Positions 35,524-45,362 of a stretch of DNA of 56,771 bases are shown piece after piece. Position numbers and translations under genes: made by a program. The notes below the pieces were generated by a model. It did not search any database and was not told the DNA's origin. It worked only from the letters and a program-made list of their open reading frames with translations. The DNA is from Acidimicrobiaceae bacterium (GTDB taxonomy: Bacteria; Actinomycetota; Acidimicrobiia; Acidimicrobiales; RAAP-2), in assembly GCA_003152015.1 (NCBI GenBank), contig PLZF01000049.1, forward strand, positions 1-56,771. Direction: 5' to 3'. Positions within the stretch are counted from its first letter, which is position 1; each line of letters begins with the position of its first letter.

Positions 35524-36867
35524 TCATGAAGGACTGACTGCGGCATCGGCGTCGTTGCCCGGGTGATCGATACCACTGCCATCGTCGGGATCTGGGTGGG
35601 CGTTCATGTCTTCACCCACAATGATCCGGGGGCCCGATGTCCACGACAAATATCGCCATGACCAGTTCACCAATACGATGATCTTGTTGCGAAAGCCGAT
35701 GAGATAGAGGATGTGGAGGCCGAGCCACGCGAGCCAGCCCAGAGTCCCGCGGATAACCCGCCCTTTTGGGAATTCGGCGATGGCGGCGCGGCGCCCGATG
35801 GTGGCCATCATTCCTTTGTCGTGATACTGAAATGGAAGGGTGGGTCGCCCCTCCACCCGGTTGACGATCTGTTGGGCAGCGTGCTTACCCGACTGGATGG
35901 CCACTTGGGCGAGTTGTGGGCACGTCGTACCTGGTTTGTCTTTTCCCCAGGGGACGGCGGCGGCATCGCCGATGGCGTACGCCTGATGATGATCGGGAAG
36001 GGCGAGGTCTGCCCGCACTACGAGGCGTCCATTGTGATCTGAAAGAGCCCCCAATTCGGAAGCAATGGTGCCGCTGACGGTGACCCCACCCGCCCATACG
36101 ACAGTCCGGGTGGGGATGCGGGTTCCGTCATCGAGTTCGACGGAGGTCGCGGTTACTTCCTTGACCATCCGGCCAAGTTGTAGCTCTACGGTTCGGTCTT
36201 TGAGCGTGTCGGCCGCGTAAGTGGCGGCGGACTCCTTGAAGGGGGTGAGGAGCCGGCTGAGTCCGTCGACAAGGACGATTCTGGCGTGGGAACGGTCAAA
36301 ATCGAATCCGTCATGGCGGACGGAGACATCGAGCAACTCGGCCAGGGCTCCAGCCACTTCCACCCCGGTCGGCCCTCCGCCCACTACGACAAACGTGAGG
36401 GTCCCGTCGGTGATCCGTTCGGGATGGGCGTCGATCTCCTCCAGGCGACGGAGAATGTGGTCTCGCAGGTGACCAGCGTCGGCCAGCGTATACAGCGGAT
36501 GAGTGAACTGTTGGGCCCCTGGGATCCCGAAAAACTTGGCGATGGCGCCACTGGCCACGATGATCCAGTCGAAGGGTAACGGATCGGTACCTTCCAGCCT
36601 GACCGATCGCGCGTCCCAGTCCACGCCGGTCACTGTGCCGTATCGGAACGTCACGTTGGGGGTGCGTCCGAAAATGGCCCGGATCGGGTATGCCACGTCA
36701 CCGGGGTCGAGTCCGGCGGTGGAGACTTCGTAGAGGAGAGGTTGAAAGGTGTGGAAGTTCCGCTGGTCGACGACGGTGACCTCGACCCGCTCGTCGGCCA
36801 ATGCCCTGGCGGCCGACAGTCCACCGAATCCGGCGCCGACGATGACTACGCGGTGCATGGACCCCAT
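35524..36867 (-). CDS. ndh: Type II NADH dehydrogenase
   Basis: Single-subunit, non-pumping NADH:quinone oxidoreductase. 447 aa with an FAD-binding VVIVGAGFGGLSAA at the start, NADH-binding VVVGGGPTGVEVAG, and AYAIGDAAA in the FAD-contacting C-terminal part. A hydrophobic C-terminal segment (about 370-405: LGLHILYLIGFRNKIIVLVNW) gives membrane association. The start may be ATG 36867 or 36858. Divergent from rmuC. Confidence 0.92.
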   Translation of the reverse strand: MGSMHRVVIVGAGFGGLSAARALADERVEVTVVDQRNFHTFQPLLYEVSTAGLDPGDVAYPIRAIFGRTPNVTFRYGTVTGVDWDARSVRLEGTDPLPFDWIIVASGAIAKFFGIPGAQQFTHPLYTLADAGHLRDHILRRLEEIDAHPERITDGTLTFVVVGGGPTGVEVAGALAELLDVSVRHDGFDFDRSHARIVLVDGLSRLLTPFKESAATYAADTLKDRTVELQLGRMVKEVTATSVELDDGTRIPTRTVVWAGGVTVSGTIASELGALSDHNGRLVVRADLALPDHHQAYAIGDAAAVPWGKDKPGTTCPQLAQVAIQSGKHAAQQIVNRVEGRPTLPFQYHDKGMMATIGRRAAIAEFPKGRVIRGTLGWLAWLGLHILYLIGFRNKIIVLVNWSWRYLSWTSGPRIIVGEDMNAHPDPDDGSGIDHPGNDADAAVSPS

Positions 36868-37049
36868 GTTGCCACGATGAGGTCGGGCATTGTCGGGGAG
36901 TTGGCCGATCGCGGCTGAGGCCAGAAGGGGGCCCGGGATCGAAAAGACGAGGGTGGAGTCCCAACCGTGTGACACCCCGCCGGTACGCTGGCCATTACGC
37001 CCACTGGGGCTCGTACCGCGGCGCTGTCGGCTCCGAGGAGAAACCAATC

Positions 37050-38531
37050 ATGATTACCGGGCTCATCATCGGACTCATCGCTGGGGCTGCTCTCGGAGTC
37101 GTGGTCGGGTTGCTCGTACGGGCCGGTCACGTGGCGTCGGCTCGCACGGCCGAAGCCCGTCTCGCCGATGCCAACCAGGCCAACCAGCGTCTCAATGGCG
37201 ACGTATCCGGCCTCCAACAACAGATCGCCGGCCTCCAACAGCAGATCGCCGCCGCCCAGTCAGAGACGGTTCGACTGATGACCGAACTTGATCACGAACG
37301 TCGTGCCGCCGAGGAGCGGGCGGCGACGTTCGATGAGACCCGGGAACAACTGACTGGCGAATTTGCCCGGCTCTCCACCCAGGCACTGCAAAAAAACAAT
37401 GAGCAGTTCCTCCAGTTGGCGGACGTAAAGCTGAAGGAGACCAGGGAAGCCGCCGAAGGTGAGTTGGCCAAGCGCCAGGTGGCGATCGAACAGCTCCTGA
37501 AGCCGATCGGCGAGCAGCTCGGCAAGTACGAGGTGGGGATGCAGCGCCTGGAGGTGGAGCGCCAAAAGGCCTACTCCACCCTCACCGAGCAGATGAAACA
37601 CTTGTCGACGTCGCATGACCAACTCCAAAAAGAAACAGGCAATCTGGTCAAGGCACTCCGAGCCCCTCAGACCCGCGGCCAGTGGGGAGAGCTGCAGCTG
37701 CGGCGGGTGGTCGAAATGGCCGGCATGTTGGAGCACTGTGACTTTGACGAACAGGTCACCTCGGACGCCGATGGCGGGCGGATGCGGCCCGACATGGTGG
37801 TACATCTTCCCGGCGGAAAGAACGTGGCAGTTGATGCCAAGGTCCCGATGCAGGCGTTTCTCGATGCCAACGAGGCCGACGATGAATCAGTTCGGCGAGC
37901 CTGTCTGGCCAGCCACGGTCGCCAGCTGAAAGCCCACGTCGATCAACTGGCGAAAAAGGAGTACTGGAAACGGGTCGATCCGTCGCCAGAGTTCGTGGTG
38001 GCTTTCATCCCCGGGGACCCGCTGTTGACGGCCGCCCTCGAACATGAGCCGGGCCTGATGGAGCACGCCGTTGCCAATCATGTGCTGCTCGCCACCCCTA
38101 CCTCACTGATAGCCCTCCTCCGGGCCGTCGCATATGGCTGGCAACAGGACTCGCTGGCCCAGAATGCGCGGGAGGTCCAACTGCTGGGGGCCGAGCTCTA
38201 CCAACGCCTCTCGGTGCTGGGCGACCACGTTGCCGGAGTGGGCAAAGGGTTGAGCAATGCCGTGGTGGCCTACAACAAAGCGGTCGGGTCACTCGAAGGT
38301 CGGGTATTGGTCACCGCCCGTCGTTTTGTGGAGATGGGGGTCGTTCCCGCCGGAGAAAAGGAATTGCCGCAGCCGGCGCCGGTCGACGCCACCACCCGGG
38401 CTCTGCAATCGCCTGAAATGGCCCCGCCCACCCTGGATCTGCCCTTCGTTGATGGCCTGCCCGTCTCGATCGCCGAAACCACGGATGGGCCGGACGAAGT
38501 CGTATCCCGCTTCGGCCAGGACGTCGAGTAG
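37050..38531 (+). CDS. rmuC: DNA recombination protein RmuC
   Basis: PD-(D/E)XK-fold nuclease-like protein limiting inversions between repeats. 493 aa: an N-terminal TM helix (about 4-24), a coiled coil (about 35-200) including a 21-bp tandem repeat (37209-37250) that encodes GLQQQIA twice, then the RmuC domain with TRGQWGELQLRRVVE, GKNVAVDAKVP and VVAFIPGDPLL. GAGGAG precedes ATG 37050. The C-terminal tail (about 450-493) is not conserved. Confidence 0.93.
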   Translation: MITGLIIGLIAGAALGVVVGLLVRAGHVASARTAEARLADANQANQRLNGDVSGLQQQIAGLQQQIAAAQSETVRLMTELDHERRAAEERAATFDETREQLTGEFARLSTQALQKNNEQFLQLADVKLKETREAAEGELAKRQVAIEQLLKPIGEQLGKYEVGMQRLEVERQKAYSTLTEQMKHLSTSHDQLQKETGNLVKALRAPQTRGQWGELQLRRVVEMAGMLEHCDFDEQVTSDADGGRMRPDMVVHLPGGKNVAVDAKVPMQAFLDANEADDESVRRACLASHGRQLKAHVDQLAKKEYWKRVDPSPEFVVAFIPGDPLLTAALEHEPGLMEHAVANHVLLATPTSLIALLRAVAYGWQQDSLAQNAREVQLLGAELYQRLSVLGDHVAGVGKGLSNAVVAYNKAVGSLEGRVLVTARRFVEMGVVPAGEKELPQPAPVDATTRALQSPEMAPPTLDLPFVDGLPVSIAETTDGPDEVVSRFGQDVE

Positions 38532-38589
38532 CCGGGCTGCGTTCTCCCTGCGGGGATCGGGAGTCACACCCCGTCCCTACGATGTCGAC

Positions 38590-41500
38590 GTGGCGTTGAA
38601 GATCTGGATTGTTCCGTTCGGGCGTGAAGCGAGCCGAGTTCTGCGCGATGAGATAGCTCTCGCCCAAGCGGGCCACCCCCTGGCTCCGGTCACCGTCATC
38701 GTTTCCCGGAACATCACCGGACTGGGGGTCCGGCGGCTCTTGGCTTCGGGAGACCTGGGACCCGCGCCCTCCAGCGGCAGGCTCGGTGTCGCCAATGTGC
38801 GATTCACCACGCTTCCCCGCTTGGCCGATGAACTGGCCGGGTCGATTTCGGCAGATGGCGGTGCCATGCCGGCGACGGCAACCGTCATCCACGCCGCGGC
38901 CCGCATGACGTTGGGAACCTCCCCGACCAAAATCCTTGGACCTGTTCGGGATCTTCCGGGTACGGCGCGATCCCTGGTGAGGCTGTACCGGGATCTGAGT
39001 GGGGTGTCGATGGAATCCCGCCGTCGCCTTGTCGCCGGAAGCGGGCGGGCTGCGGAAGTCATGTCGCTGGTGGAGGAGATGGAGAGGCGGATCGGGGACG
39101 GGTGGTACGACGAAGGCCGCAGGTTCGACCGTGCCATCGAGGCATTGTCGGGCATGGGGGGAGAAGAAGCCCGCCAAGGCACGGAAGCGGGAGAACTGGT
39201 GGTCGTGTACCTCCCGTCCCGCCTCCCACTCCATAGTGAGCGTTTCATCACCGCCTTGGCCGCCATTCGACGGGTGGTGGTCATTGTTGGTGCCACCGGA
39301 GACCGGGCCGCCGATTCGACCTCGCAGGAGATTGTTACCCGCCTGGGGAGGAAGAGTCACCAGAGTGTCAGTACTGCCATCGACCTCGGGCTCCAACCAT
39401 TGAGGGGCACGTCGGTGATCAGTGCCCCGACCGCCGATACCGAAGTTCGGGTGGTCATCCGTGAGCTGATGGCTCGCAGTCGCACCGGCACCCGATTCGA
39501 ACGGATGGCAATCGTGCACGGCGGAACCGGCCCCTACGAACGGCTTGTCCGGGAGACATTGGCCGGCGCCGCAATTCCCTGCAATGGGGTCAGTACCCGG
39601 ATGCTGGGGGCTACGTTTGCCGGGCGCACTCTCCTCGGAGCATTCGAGCTTCACGAACGGGGATGGCGACGCGGAGACATTATGGACTGGGTGGCGGGAG
39701 GTCCGATCCGCGACGGCGGCGGCGAAAGAAAACCGGTAGAGGCGACGGCGTGGGATCTGATCTCGCGCGATGCCGGTGTGACCATCGGACTCGACAATTG
39801 GCGGCGTCACCTGGGTGCATATGGTGAGGACCGCAGTGCCTCCCTCGCTGAACTCGACGGGCCCGCCGGCAGTGATGCCAAACCCAGCACGGCCCATCGG
39901 CTACGAACCGAACTCCGTCAATCAGTCGAGTTGAGGACCTTCGTCGACGATCTGGCCCAACAGTTCGATGCAAGCCCTCACACGTGGGCCGATTGGGTGG
40001 TGTGGGTTAACAACCTCCTTGATCGGTACCTCGGCAAGCAGGCGGAGCGCGACGAAGCCTGGCCCACCGATGAAAGAGAGGCCCTCACGGCGGTCCGCTC
40101 CGCACTTGAAGGTCTTGAGGTGCTCGACCGGTTGCACGAGGTACCTGACCGATCCACATTCCGCCAGGCGCTGATTGCCGAGTTGGAAGCACCGGCACCG
40201 CAGACTTCGCGTTTCGGCACCGGCGTACTGGTCGGGCCGGTCAACTTGCTTGCTGGTCTCGACCTCGACACGGTGTTCGTCCTCGGGATGGTCGATGGAG
40301 CGTTCCCGGTCCGCGAAAGTGATGACGCCCTGCTCCCCGATGACGAGCGGGTGTCGGCTGGCGATGACGTTCCCCTGCGCGGCGGTCGTCGAAACGATGC
40401 CCACCGCGACTACCTGGCGGGTTTGGCTACCGCGCCCGAGCGGGTGCTCTCATTCGCCCGTGGCAATCAGCGTCGAGGCGGCGAACAGCGACCGGCCAGG
40501 TGGCTCCTCGACACGCTCGGCGCGCTCGAGGGAACGGGCCGTCGACTCTTCAGCCGGGACGTCGAGGATCTGGGCCGGGTAGATGGCTTCTCGAATGTCC
40601 ACTCCTTCGCCGACGCGGTGCTCAACGTGGGGGAGCCGATGTCGTTGGGAGACTGGGATCTTCGCTCGCTCCTGGAGTGGAGGGTTGACGGCCACGACCT
40701 CACCTCCCATTTTCTGTCGGGAACCGGGACTGAACTCGGCGCCGGGTTCGAAGTCCACCGGAGCCGTAACTCAAACCGGTTTACCCGGTTCGACGGGAGG
40801 ATCGACAGGGTCGATGTTCCGTCACCGACGTCGGCAGCAGCCCTGTCGCCCACCAGCCTCGAGACGTATGCCGGGTGCCCCCGACGCTACGTGATGCAGC
40901 GGGTGCTGCGCATCGAGGAGCGCGACAACCCCGAGGACGTCGTCACCATCGATCCGGCTCACCGCGGCCTGATGATTCACGAAATACTCGAGCGGTTCAT
41001 CGAAGTCCAACTGCGGCTACCTCGGGAACATCGGATCCGACCCGGTCAGCCGTGGTCCTCCGATGACCACGCCCGAATGATTGAGTTGGCTGAGCAGGTG
41101 TTTCAGAGATACGAAGATCGGGGTCTGCTCGGTCGACGGCTGATGTGGGATCTGGCCCGGACGACCATTGAGCGCGAGCTCCATCAATTCCTGAAGCGGG
41201 ACGACGAATATCGGGCCGCGGGAGGATGGGTTCCCGAACGGGTGGAGCTTGAGTTCGGCCCCGGTCACGGCGAGCCGGTCTCGCTCGAACTACCCGGTCA
41301 ACGTTCTGTCTCCTTCAAGGGTTATATCGACCGGGTGGACATGGCGTCCGACGGATCCCTGTCGGTGACCGACTACAAAACAGGGCTGGCAAAGGAAGTC
41401 GATGGCCTGACCGGCGATCCGGTGCTCAATGGCCGAAAACTGCAACTGCCGCTGTATGGATTGGCGGCCCGGAACCAATTCGGAGACAGACCTGTCCGGG

Positions 41501-41784
41501 TGGCGTACTGGTTCGTCAGCGAAAAGGGCAAGTTCAAGTGGGTCACCAATCAACTCGGCCCCCCGATCCTCGACCGCTTCCGCGACGTGGTCACCGTGCT
41601 GGTGGACGGCATCGAGGCCGGCATGTTTCCCGCCCGACCCGGGAACGGTGGATCGAACTGCACCTACTGCAGCTTCCAGGCGATGTGTCCGGGGGATCGC
41701 CAGCGCTCATGGGATCGGGTCCGACACGCCCCCGAGCTTGGGGCCTATGTCGCCCTGACCGAGGGCAGGGAGGTGGATCGGTGA
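38590..41784 (+). CDS. addB: AddB-type helicase-nuclease subunit
   Basis: Subunit of a double-strand-break end-processing enzyme. 1064 aa. The N-terminal half is a degenerate helicase-like region (about 1-650). The C-terminal nuclease domain (about 755-1050) has the PD-(D/E)XK core GYIDRVD...VTDYKTG and QLPLYGL. Four cysteines placed like the AddB iron-sulfur ligands are present: one in YAGCPRRY and three in CTYCSFQAMCPG. The start is GTG 38590, after rmuC. It overlaps the helicase gene downstream by GTGA, so the subunits are coupled. The product differs from AdnA in lacking a clear Walker A at its N-terminus. Confidence 0.87.
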   Translation: MALKIWIVPFGREASRVLRDEIALAQAGHPLAPVTVIVSRNITGLGVRRLLASGDLGPAPSSGRLGVANVRFTTLPRLADELAGSISADGGAMPATATVIHAAARMTLGTSPTKILGPVRDLPGTARSLVRLYRDLSGVSMESRRRLVAGSGRAAEVMSLVEEMERRIGDGWYDEGRRFDRAIEALSGMGGEEARQGTEAGELVVVYLPSRLPLHSERFITALAAIRRVVVIVGATGDRAADSTSQEIVTRLGRKSHQSVSTAIDLGLQPLRGTSVISAPTADTEVRVVIRELMARSRTGTRFERMAIVHGGTGPYERLVRETLAGAAIPCNGVSTRMLGATFAGRTLLGAFELHERGWRRGDIMDWVAGGPIRDGGGERKPVEATAWDLISRDAGVTIGLDNWRRHLGAYGEDRSASLAELDGPAGSDAKPSTAHRLRTELRQSVELRTFVDDLAQQFDASPHTWADWVVWVNNLLDRYLGKQAERDEAWPTDEREALTAVRSALEGLEVLDRLHEVPDRSTFRQALIAELEAPAPQTSRFGTGVLVGPVNLLAGLDLDTVFVLGMVDGAFPVRESDDALLPDDERVSAGDDVPLRGGRRNDAHRDYLAGLATAPERVLSFARGNQRRGGEQRPARWLLDTLGALEGTGRRLFSRDVEDLGRVDGFSNVHSFADAVLNVGEPMSLGDWDLRSLLEWRVDGHDLTSHFLSGTGTELGAGFEVHRSRNSNRFTRFDGRIDRVDVPSPTSAAALSPTSLETYAGCPRRYVMQRVLRIEERDNPEDVVTIDPAHRGLMIHEILERFIEVQLRLPREHRIRPGQPWSSDDHARMIELAEQVFQRYEDRGLLGRRLMWDLARTTIERELHQFLKRDDEYRAAGGWVPERVELEFGPGHGEPVSLELPGQRSVSFKGYIDRVDMASDGSLSVTDYKTGLAKEVDGLTGDPVLNGRKLQLPLYGLAARNQFGDRPVRVAYWFVSEKGKFKWVTNQLGPPILDRFRDVVTVLVDGIEAGMFPARPGNGGSNCTYCSFQAMCPGDRQRSWDRVRHAPELGAYVALTEGREVDR

Positions 41785-44700
41785 GATCAGAAGCGCAGCC
41801 ACACGACCATGCCGCCCGCACGGAGATTCGCACCCACCTCGACGCCACCCAGTTCGTCGAGGCCGGCGCGGGTACCGGTAAGACGACGGCGTTGGTCGCC
41901 AGGATCCTCGAACTGGTGGGCTCGGGTGAAGCCACCATCGACCACCTTGCTGCCATCACCTTCACCGAAGCCGCGGCGGCAGAACTCCGTGACCGGGTCT
42001 ACGAAGCGTTGGAACGGGCGAGCACCGAAGGCCACGGCGCCACCGGACCTTCCGAACCATCGCCTCTGACTGGCTCCCCCGGACGGCGTGCACTGGCTCT
42101 GGACGCGCTCGACGAAATCGACAGCGCGGCTATCTGCACCCTTCACGGTTTTGCCCATCGGATATTGGCGACCCACCCATTCGAAGCCGGGCTGCCCCCT
42201 GTGTTCGATGTACTTGATGAGGGACGCTCAGCCGTGGAATTTGACGAACGGTGGGAAGCCTTCGTCAACCAGATTCTCGATGATCCCGCGCTGGAAGGCG
42301 TCTTGCGCCGGTTGATGGTGTGTGAAGTGAAGCTTGACCACCTTCGGTCGGTGGCGGAAGTGTGCAACGACAATTGGGATCTCTTGATCCACGTCGAACC
42401 ACACTCCCAACCTTTGGGTGTCATCGACCCATCCCCGATACTCGATTCTCTCGCCGCCGCCGCCGCCGAGGCGGAATCCTGCACATCGACCGACGACAAG
42501 TTGCTCGTCCACATCGAAGGGATCGCCGAGTTCCGGGCGGCTCTGCACGCCTCGACCTCGGAGCTCGAGATTCTGGAGCTGCTGGTCAACCCACCCACGC
42601 TGACGTCCCGTTGGGGACAAAAGGACAACTGGCCGCGCCCGGTAACCGAGGTCAGGGGTCTCCTCACAGACGCCAACCACGCCCGCCAGGCGCTGGTGGC
42701 CCAGGCCATCTCGGACGGGCTCTCCAACCTGATACCGGTCATTACGGCGTTCACTCTGAAGAATGCCTACGACCGCAAAAGGGAAGGGCGGCTCGAATAC
42801 CACGACCTGTTGGTGTGGGCACTTGAACTGGTTCGCAACGACGCCGGGGTGCGGGTCGCCCTTCACCATGAGTATCAGCGATTACTCATTGATGAATTTC
42901 AGGACACCGACCCCATTCAAGCGGAGATGGCGTTCCGGATCGCCAACGGAGCAGTGGAACCCGGCCCCGGGGATGTGCCGTGGAGCGAGCTCCCGTTCGA
43001 TCCGGGCCGGCTCTTTTTTGTGGGCGATCCCAAGCAGGCCATTTACCGATTTCGGCGGGCAGACATCGGGCTCTTCCTCGAGGTCCGAAAGCATCGCGCC
43101 GCTGACCTCATAGCGCTTACCGGCAACTTCCGATCGGTTCCGGGGATCATCGACTGGGTGAATGCCGTCCTTGGCGGATTGTTCGCCGATGGGATCGAAG
43201 GTGCCCAACCCGCTTACGAGGCTCTGCACGCCGAACGGTTCGGCGTCGACGACAAGGTGGAGGCATCGCCACCGGTGATTCTCCTCGGCGGAGCAATGGA
43301 CATTCCCACTGTCGCCGATGTGCGGGCCGAAGAGGCTAGGGAGATCGCCGCCACCATCCGACGAATCTGTGACGAGAAATGGCCTGTTGGTGACGAGAAA
43401 GTGCCGGCACGGCTGTCGGATATCACCATATTGATCCGAGCCAGGACCGGGTTGCCGATACTGCAGGAGGTACTTGAGGCCGAGGGTGTGCCGTACCGCC
43501 TGGAATCGAGCTCATTGGTTTACGAGGCGCCCGAGGTAAGTGACCTCCTGACCATTCTCCGGGCCATTGACGATCCCACCGACCAGATATCGATGGTGTC
43601 TGCGTTGCGGTCAGCGCCATTTGGCTGTGGCGACGACGATTTGTTGGAGTTCCACCAAGCTGGGGGTCGGTGGGACTACCGCCTCCGGGCCCCTTCTTCG
43701 CTCGACGGGACTGGTCCGGTGGTGACGGGGATGGCCGCGTTGAGCGATCTGCACCAACAACGCTGGTGGCGCGACGTCAGCGGGCTCGTGGAGCGGGTGA
43801 TCGAGCAGCGTCATCTGCTCGAGTTGGCCCTCGACCAACGCCGCCCTCGGGACGTGTGGAGACGACTTCGATTCGTGGCCGACCAGGCTCGGCAGTTCAC
43901 GGATGCCCACGGGGGAGATCTCCGCCAATACCTGTCGTGGGTGGAATTGCAGCGTCGAAAGGACGTACGGGCGGTGGAGGTGGTGCTTCCGGAATCGGAT
44001 GACGACGCGGTGCGGGTGATGACGATCCACGGGGCGAAAGGACTTGAGTTTCCCATCGTCTTCCTCACCGGTCTGAGTAGCGGCGCCTCCAGTCACAACG
44101 GTGTGAAGATGCTGTGGGGTGACCGCGGTCCGGAGTTGAAGATCAAAGGCGGCATGGCCACCGATGGGTATGATGATTTGGAGGTCAATGAGAAGGTCAT
44201 GGAGACGGCCGAAGGTCTCCGTTTGTTGTACGTAGGCGCCACCAGGGCCCGCGACTACCTCATCGTCACTCTCCATCACAAGGTTGGGACCTCCTGTCAT
44301 GCGGCCCAGCTGCTACCTCTTTGCGAGGCACACCCTGAGTTGTCCCGGCGGTTCGAGTCGGACCCGACGGGCGCCGCTGAAGCCGGTGCCGGAAGAGATG
44401 GACTCGACAGCCGGACTGATGGCCAACTCGCGCCGAGGAAAGACACGGTGGCCGACTCTGCGGCGCAGCGTTCGGCATGGAATGCCGACCACCAGCGATT
44501 GGTGACGACTGGATCGCTCTCGCGCACTCTGGCCGCTACCACCATTGCCGGCCTCGTCAAAGAGGAAGACCAGGCCATCCCCGATCACGGTCGCCAGCCC
44601 ACCCGTCCCGGCAGCTCACGTGACACAACAAAGGACGACCCGGACATCGATCTGCCGCCCTGGCGGCGGGGTCGGGCCGGAACCTCCATCGGTCGGGCAG

Positions 44701-45233
44701 TGCACGCGGTCCTCCAGTCGGTTGATCTGGAGACCGGGTCGGATGTGGACCGATTGGCCGAAACCCAAGCCGTGGCCGAAGGGGTGCATACCCGCGGCGG
44801 CGAGATTGCCGGCCTGGTGCGGGCCGCGCTTGATTCGGACATCGTCCGCGACGCGGTGACGGGCGGTCGGTATTGGCGTGAGATGTATGTGGGTGTTCCG
44901 GCCACCGCCGAACCGGGGGGCCCGGTGATCGAAGGATTCATTGATCTCCTCATCGAGTCTTCTGAAGGGTTCACGGTGGTCGACTACAAAACCGACGCCG
45001 TCCATGATGACGAGCAGATAACCCAATCGATGGATCGCTACCGGCCGCAGGGGGCGACCTACGCACTCGCCGTGGAGCGGGCGCTGGGACGGCCAGTGAC
45101 CCGTTGCGTGTTTCTCTTTCTGCGTGGATCCACGACCACCCAGCTCGACGTGCCTGATCTGCGGGAGGCAATGGAAGACGTCGAGGAGCTCGTAAGTGCC
45201 CTGGCCGGTTCCGAGCCACGCTCGAGCGTCTGA
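41781..45233 (+). CDS. addA: AddA/RecB-type helicase-nuclease subunit
   Basis: UvrD-family DNA helicase with C-terminal nuclease, partner of the upstream subunit. 1150 aa. Helicase motifs in order: I AGAGTGKTTAL (about 30-40), Ia ITFTEAAAAELRDR, II LLIDEFQDTDP, III FVGDPKQAIYRFRRAD, IV TGNFRS, V TIHGAKGLEFP, VI LLYVGATRARD. The nuclease motif is VVDYKTD near residue 1070. It starts with GTG inside the addB stop. The C-terminal RecB-like domain is preceded by a poorly conserved linker (about 870-960). Confidence 0.9.
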   Translation: MRSEAQPHDHAARTEIRTHLDATQFVEAGAGTGKTTALVARILELVGSGEATIDHLAAITFTEAAAAELRDRVYEALERASTEGHGATGPSEPSPLTGSPGRRALALDALDEIDSAAICTLHGFAHRILATHPFEAGLPPVFDVLDEGRSAVEFDERWEAFVNQILDDPALEGVLRRLMVCEVKLDHLRSVAEVCNDNWDLLIHVEPHSQPLGVIDPSPILDSLAAAAAEAESCTSTDDKLLVHIEGIAEFRAALHASTSELEILELLVNPPTLTSRWGQKDNWPRPVTEVRGLLTDANHARQALVAQAISDGLSNLIPVITAFTLKNAYDRKREGRLEYHDLLVWALELVRNDAGVRVALHHEYQRLLIDEFQDTDPIQAEMAFRIANGAVEPGPGDVPWSELPFDPGRLFFVGDPKQAIYRFRRADIGLFLEVRKHRAADLIALTGNFRSVPGIIDWVNAVLGGLFADGIEGAQPAYEALHAERFGVDDKVEASPPVILLGGAMDIPTVADVRAEEAREIAATIRRICDEKWPVGDEKVPARLSDITILIRARTGLPILQEVLEAEGVPYRLESSSLVYEAPEVSDLLTILRAIDDPTDQISMVSALRSAPFGCGDDDLLEFHQAGGRWDYRLRAPSSLDGTGPVVTGMAALSDLHQQRWWRDVSGLVERVIEQRHLLELALDQRRPRDVWRRLRFVADQARQFTDAHGGDLRQYLSWVELQRRKDVRAVEVVLPESDDDAVRVMTIHGAKGLEFPIVFLTGLSSGASSHNGVKMLWGDRGPELKIKGGMATDGYDDLEVNEKVMETAEGLRLLYVGATRARDYLIVTLHHKVGTSCHAAQLLPLCEAHPELSRRFESDPTGAAEAGAGRDGLDSRTDGQLAPRKDTVADSAAQRSAWNADHQRLVTTGSLSRTLAATTIAGLVKEEDQAIPDHGRQPTRPGSSRDTTKDDPDIDLPPWRRGRAGTSIGRAVHAVLQSVDLETGSDVDRLAETQAVAEGVHTRGGEIAGLVRAALDSDIVRDAVTGGRYWREMYVGVPATAEPGGPVIEGFIDLLIESSEGFTVVDYKTDAVHDDEQITQSMDRYRPQGATYALAVERALGRPVTRCVFLFLRGSTTTQLDVPDLREAMEDVEELVSALAGSEPRSSV

Positions 45234-45362
45234 CCCGGACTGTCCTAGACACGGCCGACGCCTGAGACTGTGTATTCCTTGGCACGGTATCCGCTCCTCA
45301 GCCGGTCGCCCCGGGACGAACCGCAGCCCGTTGCCCGCTGGTGCGGCACTATCGTCGTCGGG

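Noticed and set aside
38311-39897. 528-aa minus-strand open frame
   Set aside because: Antisense to rmuC end and addB; no domain.
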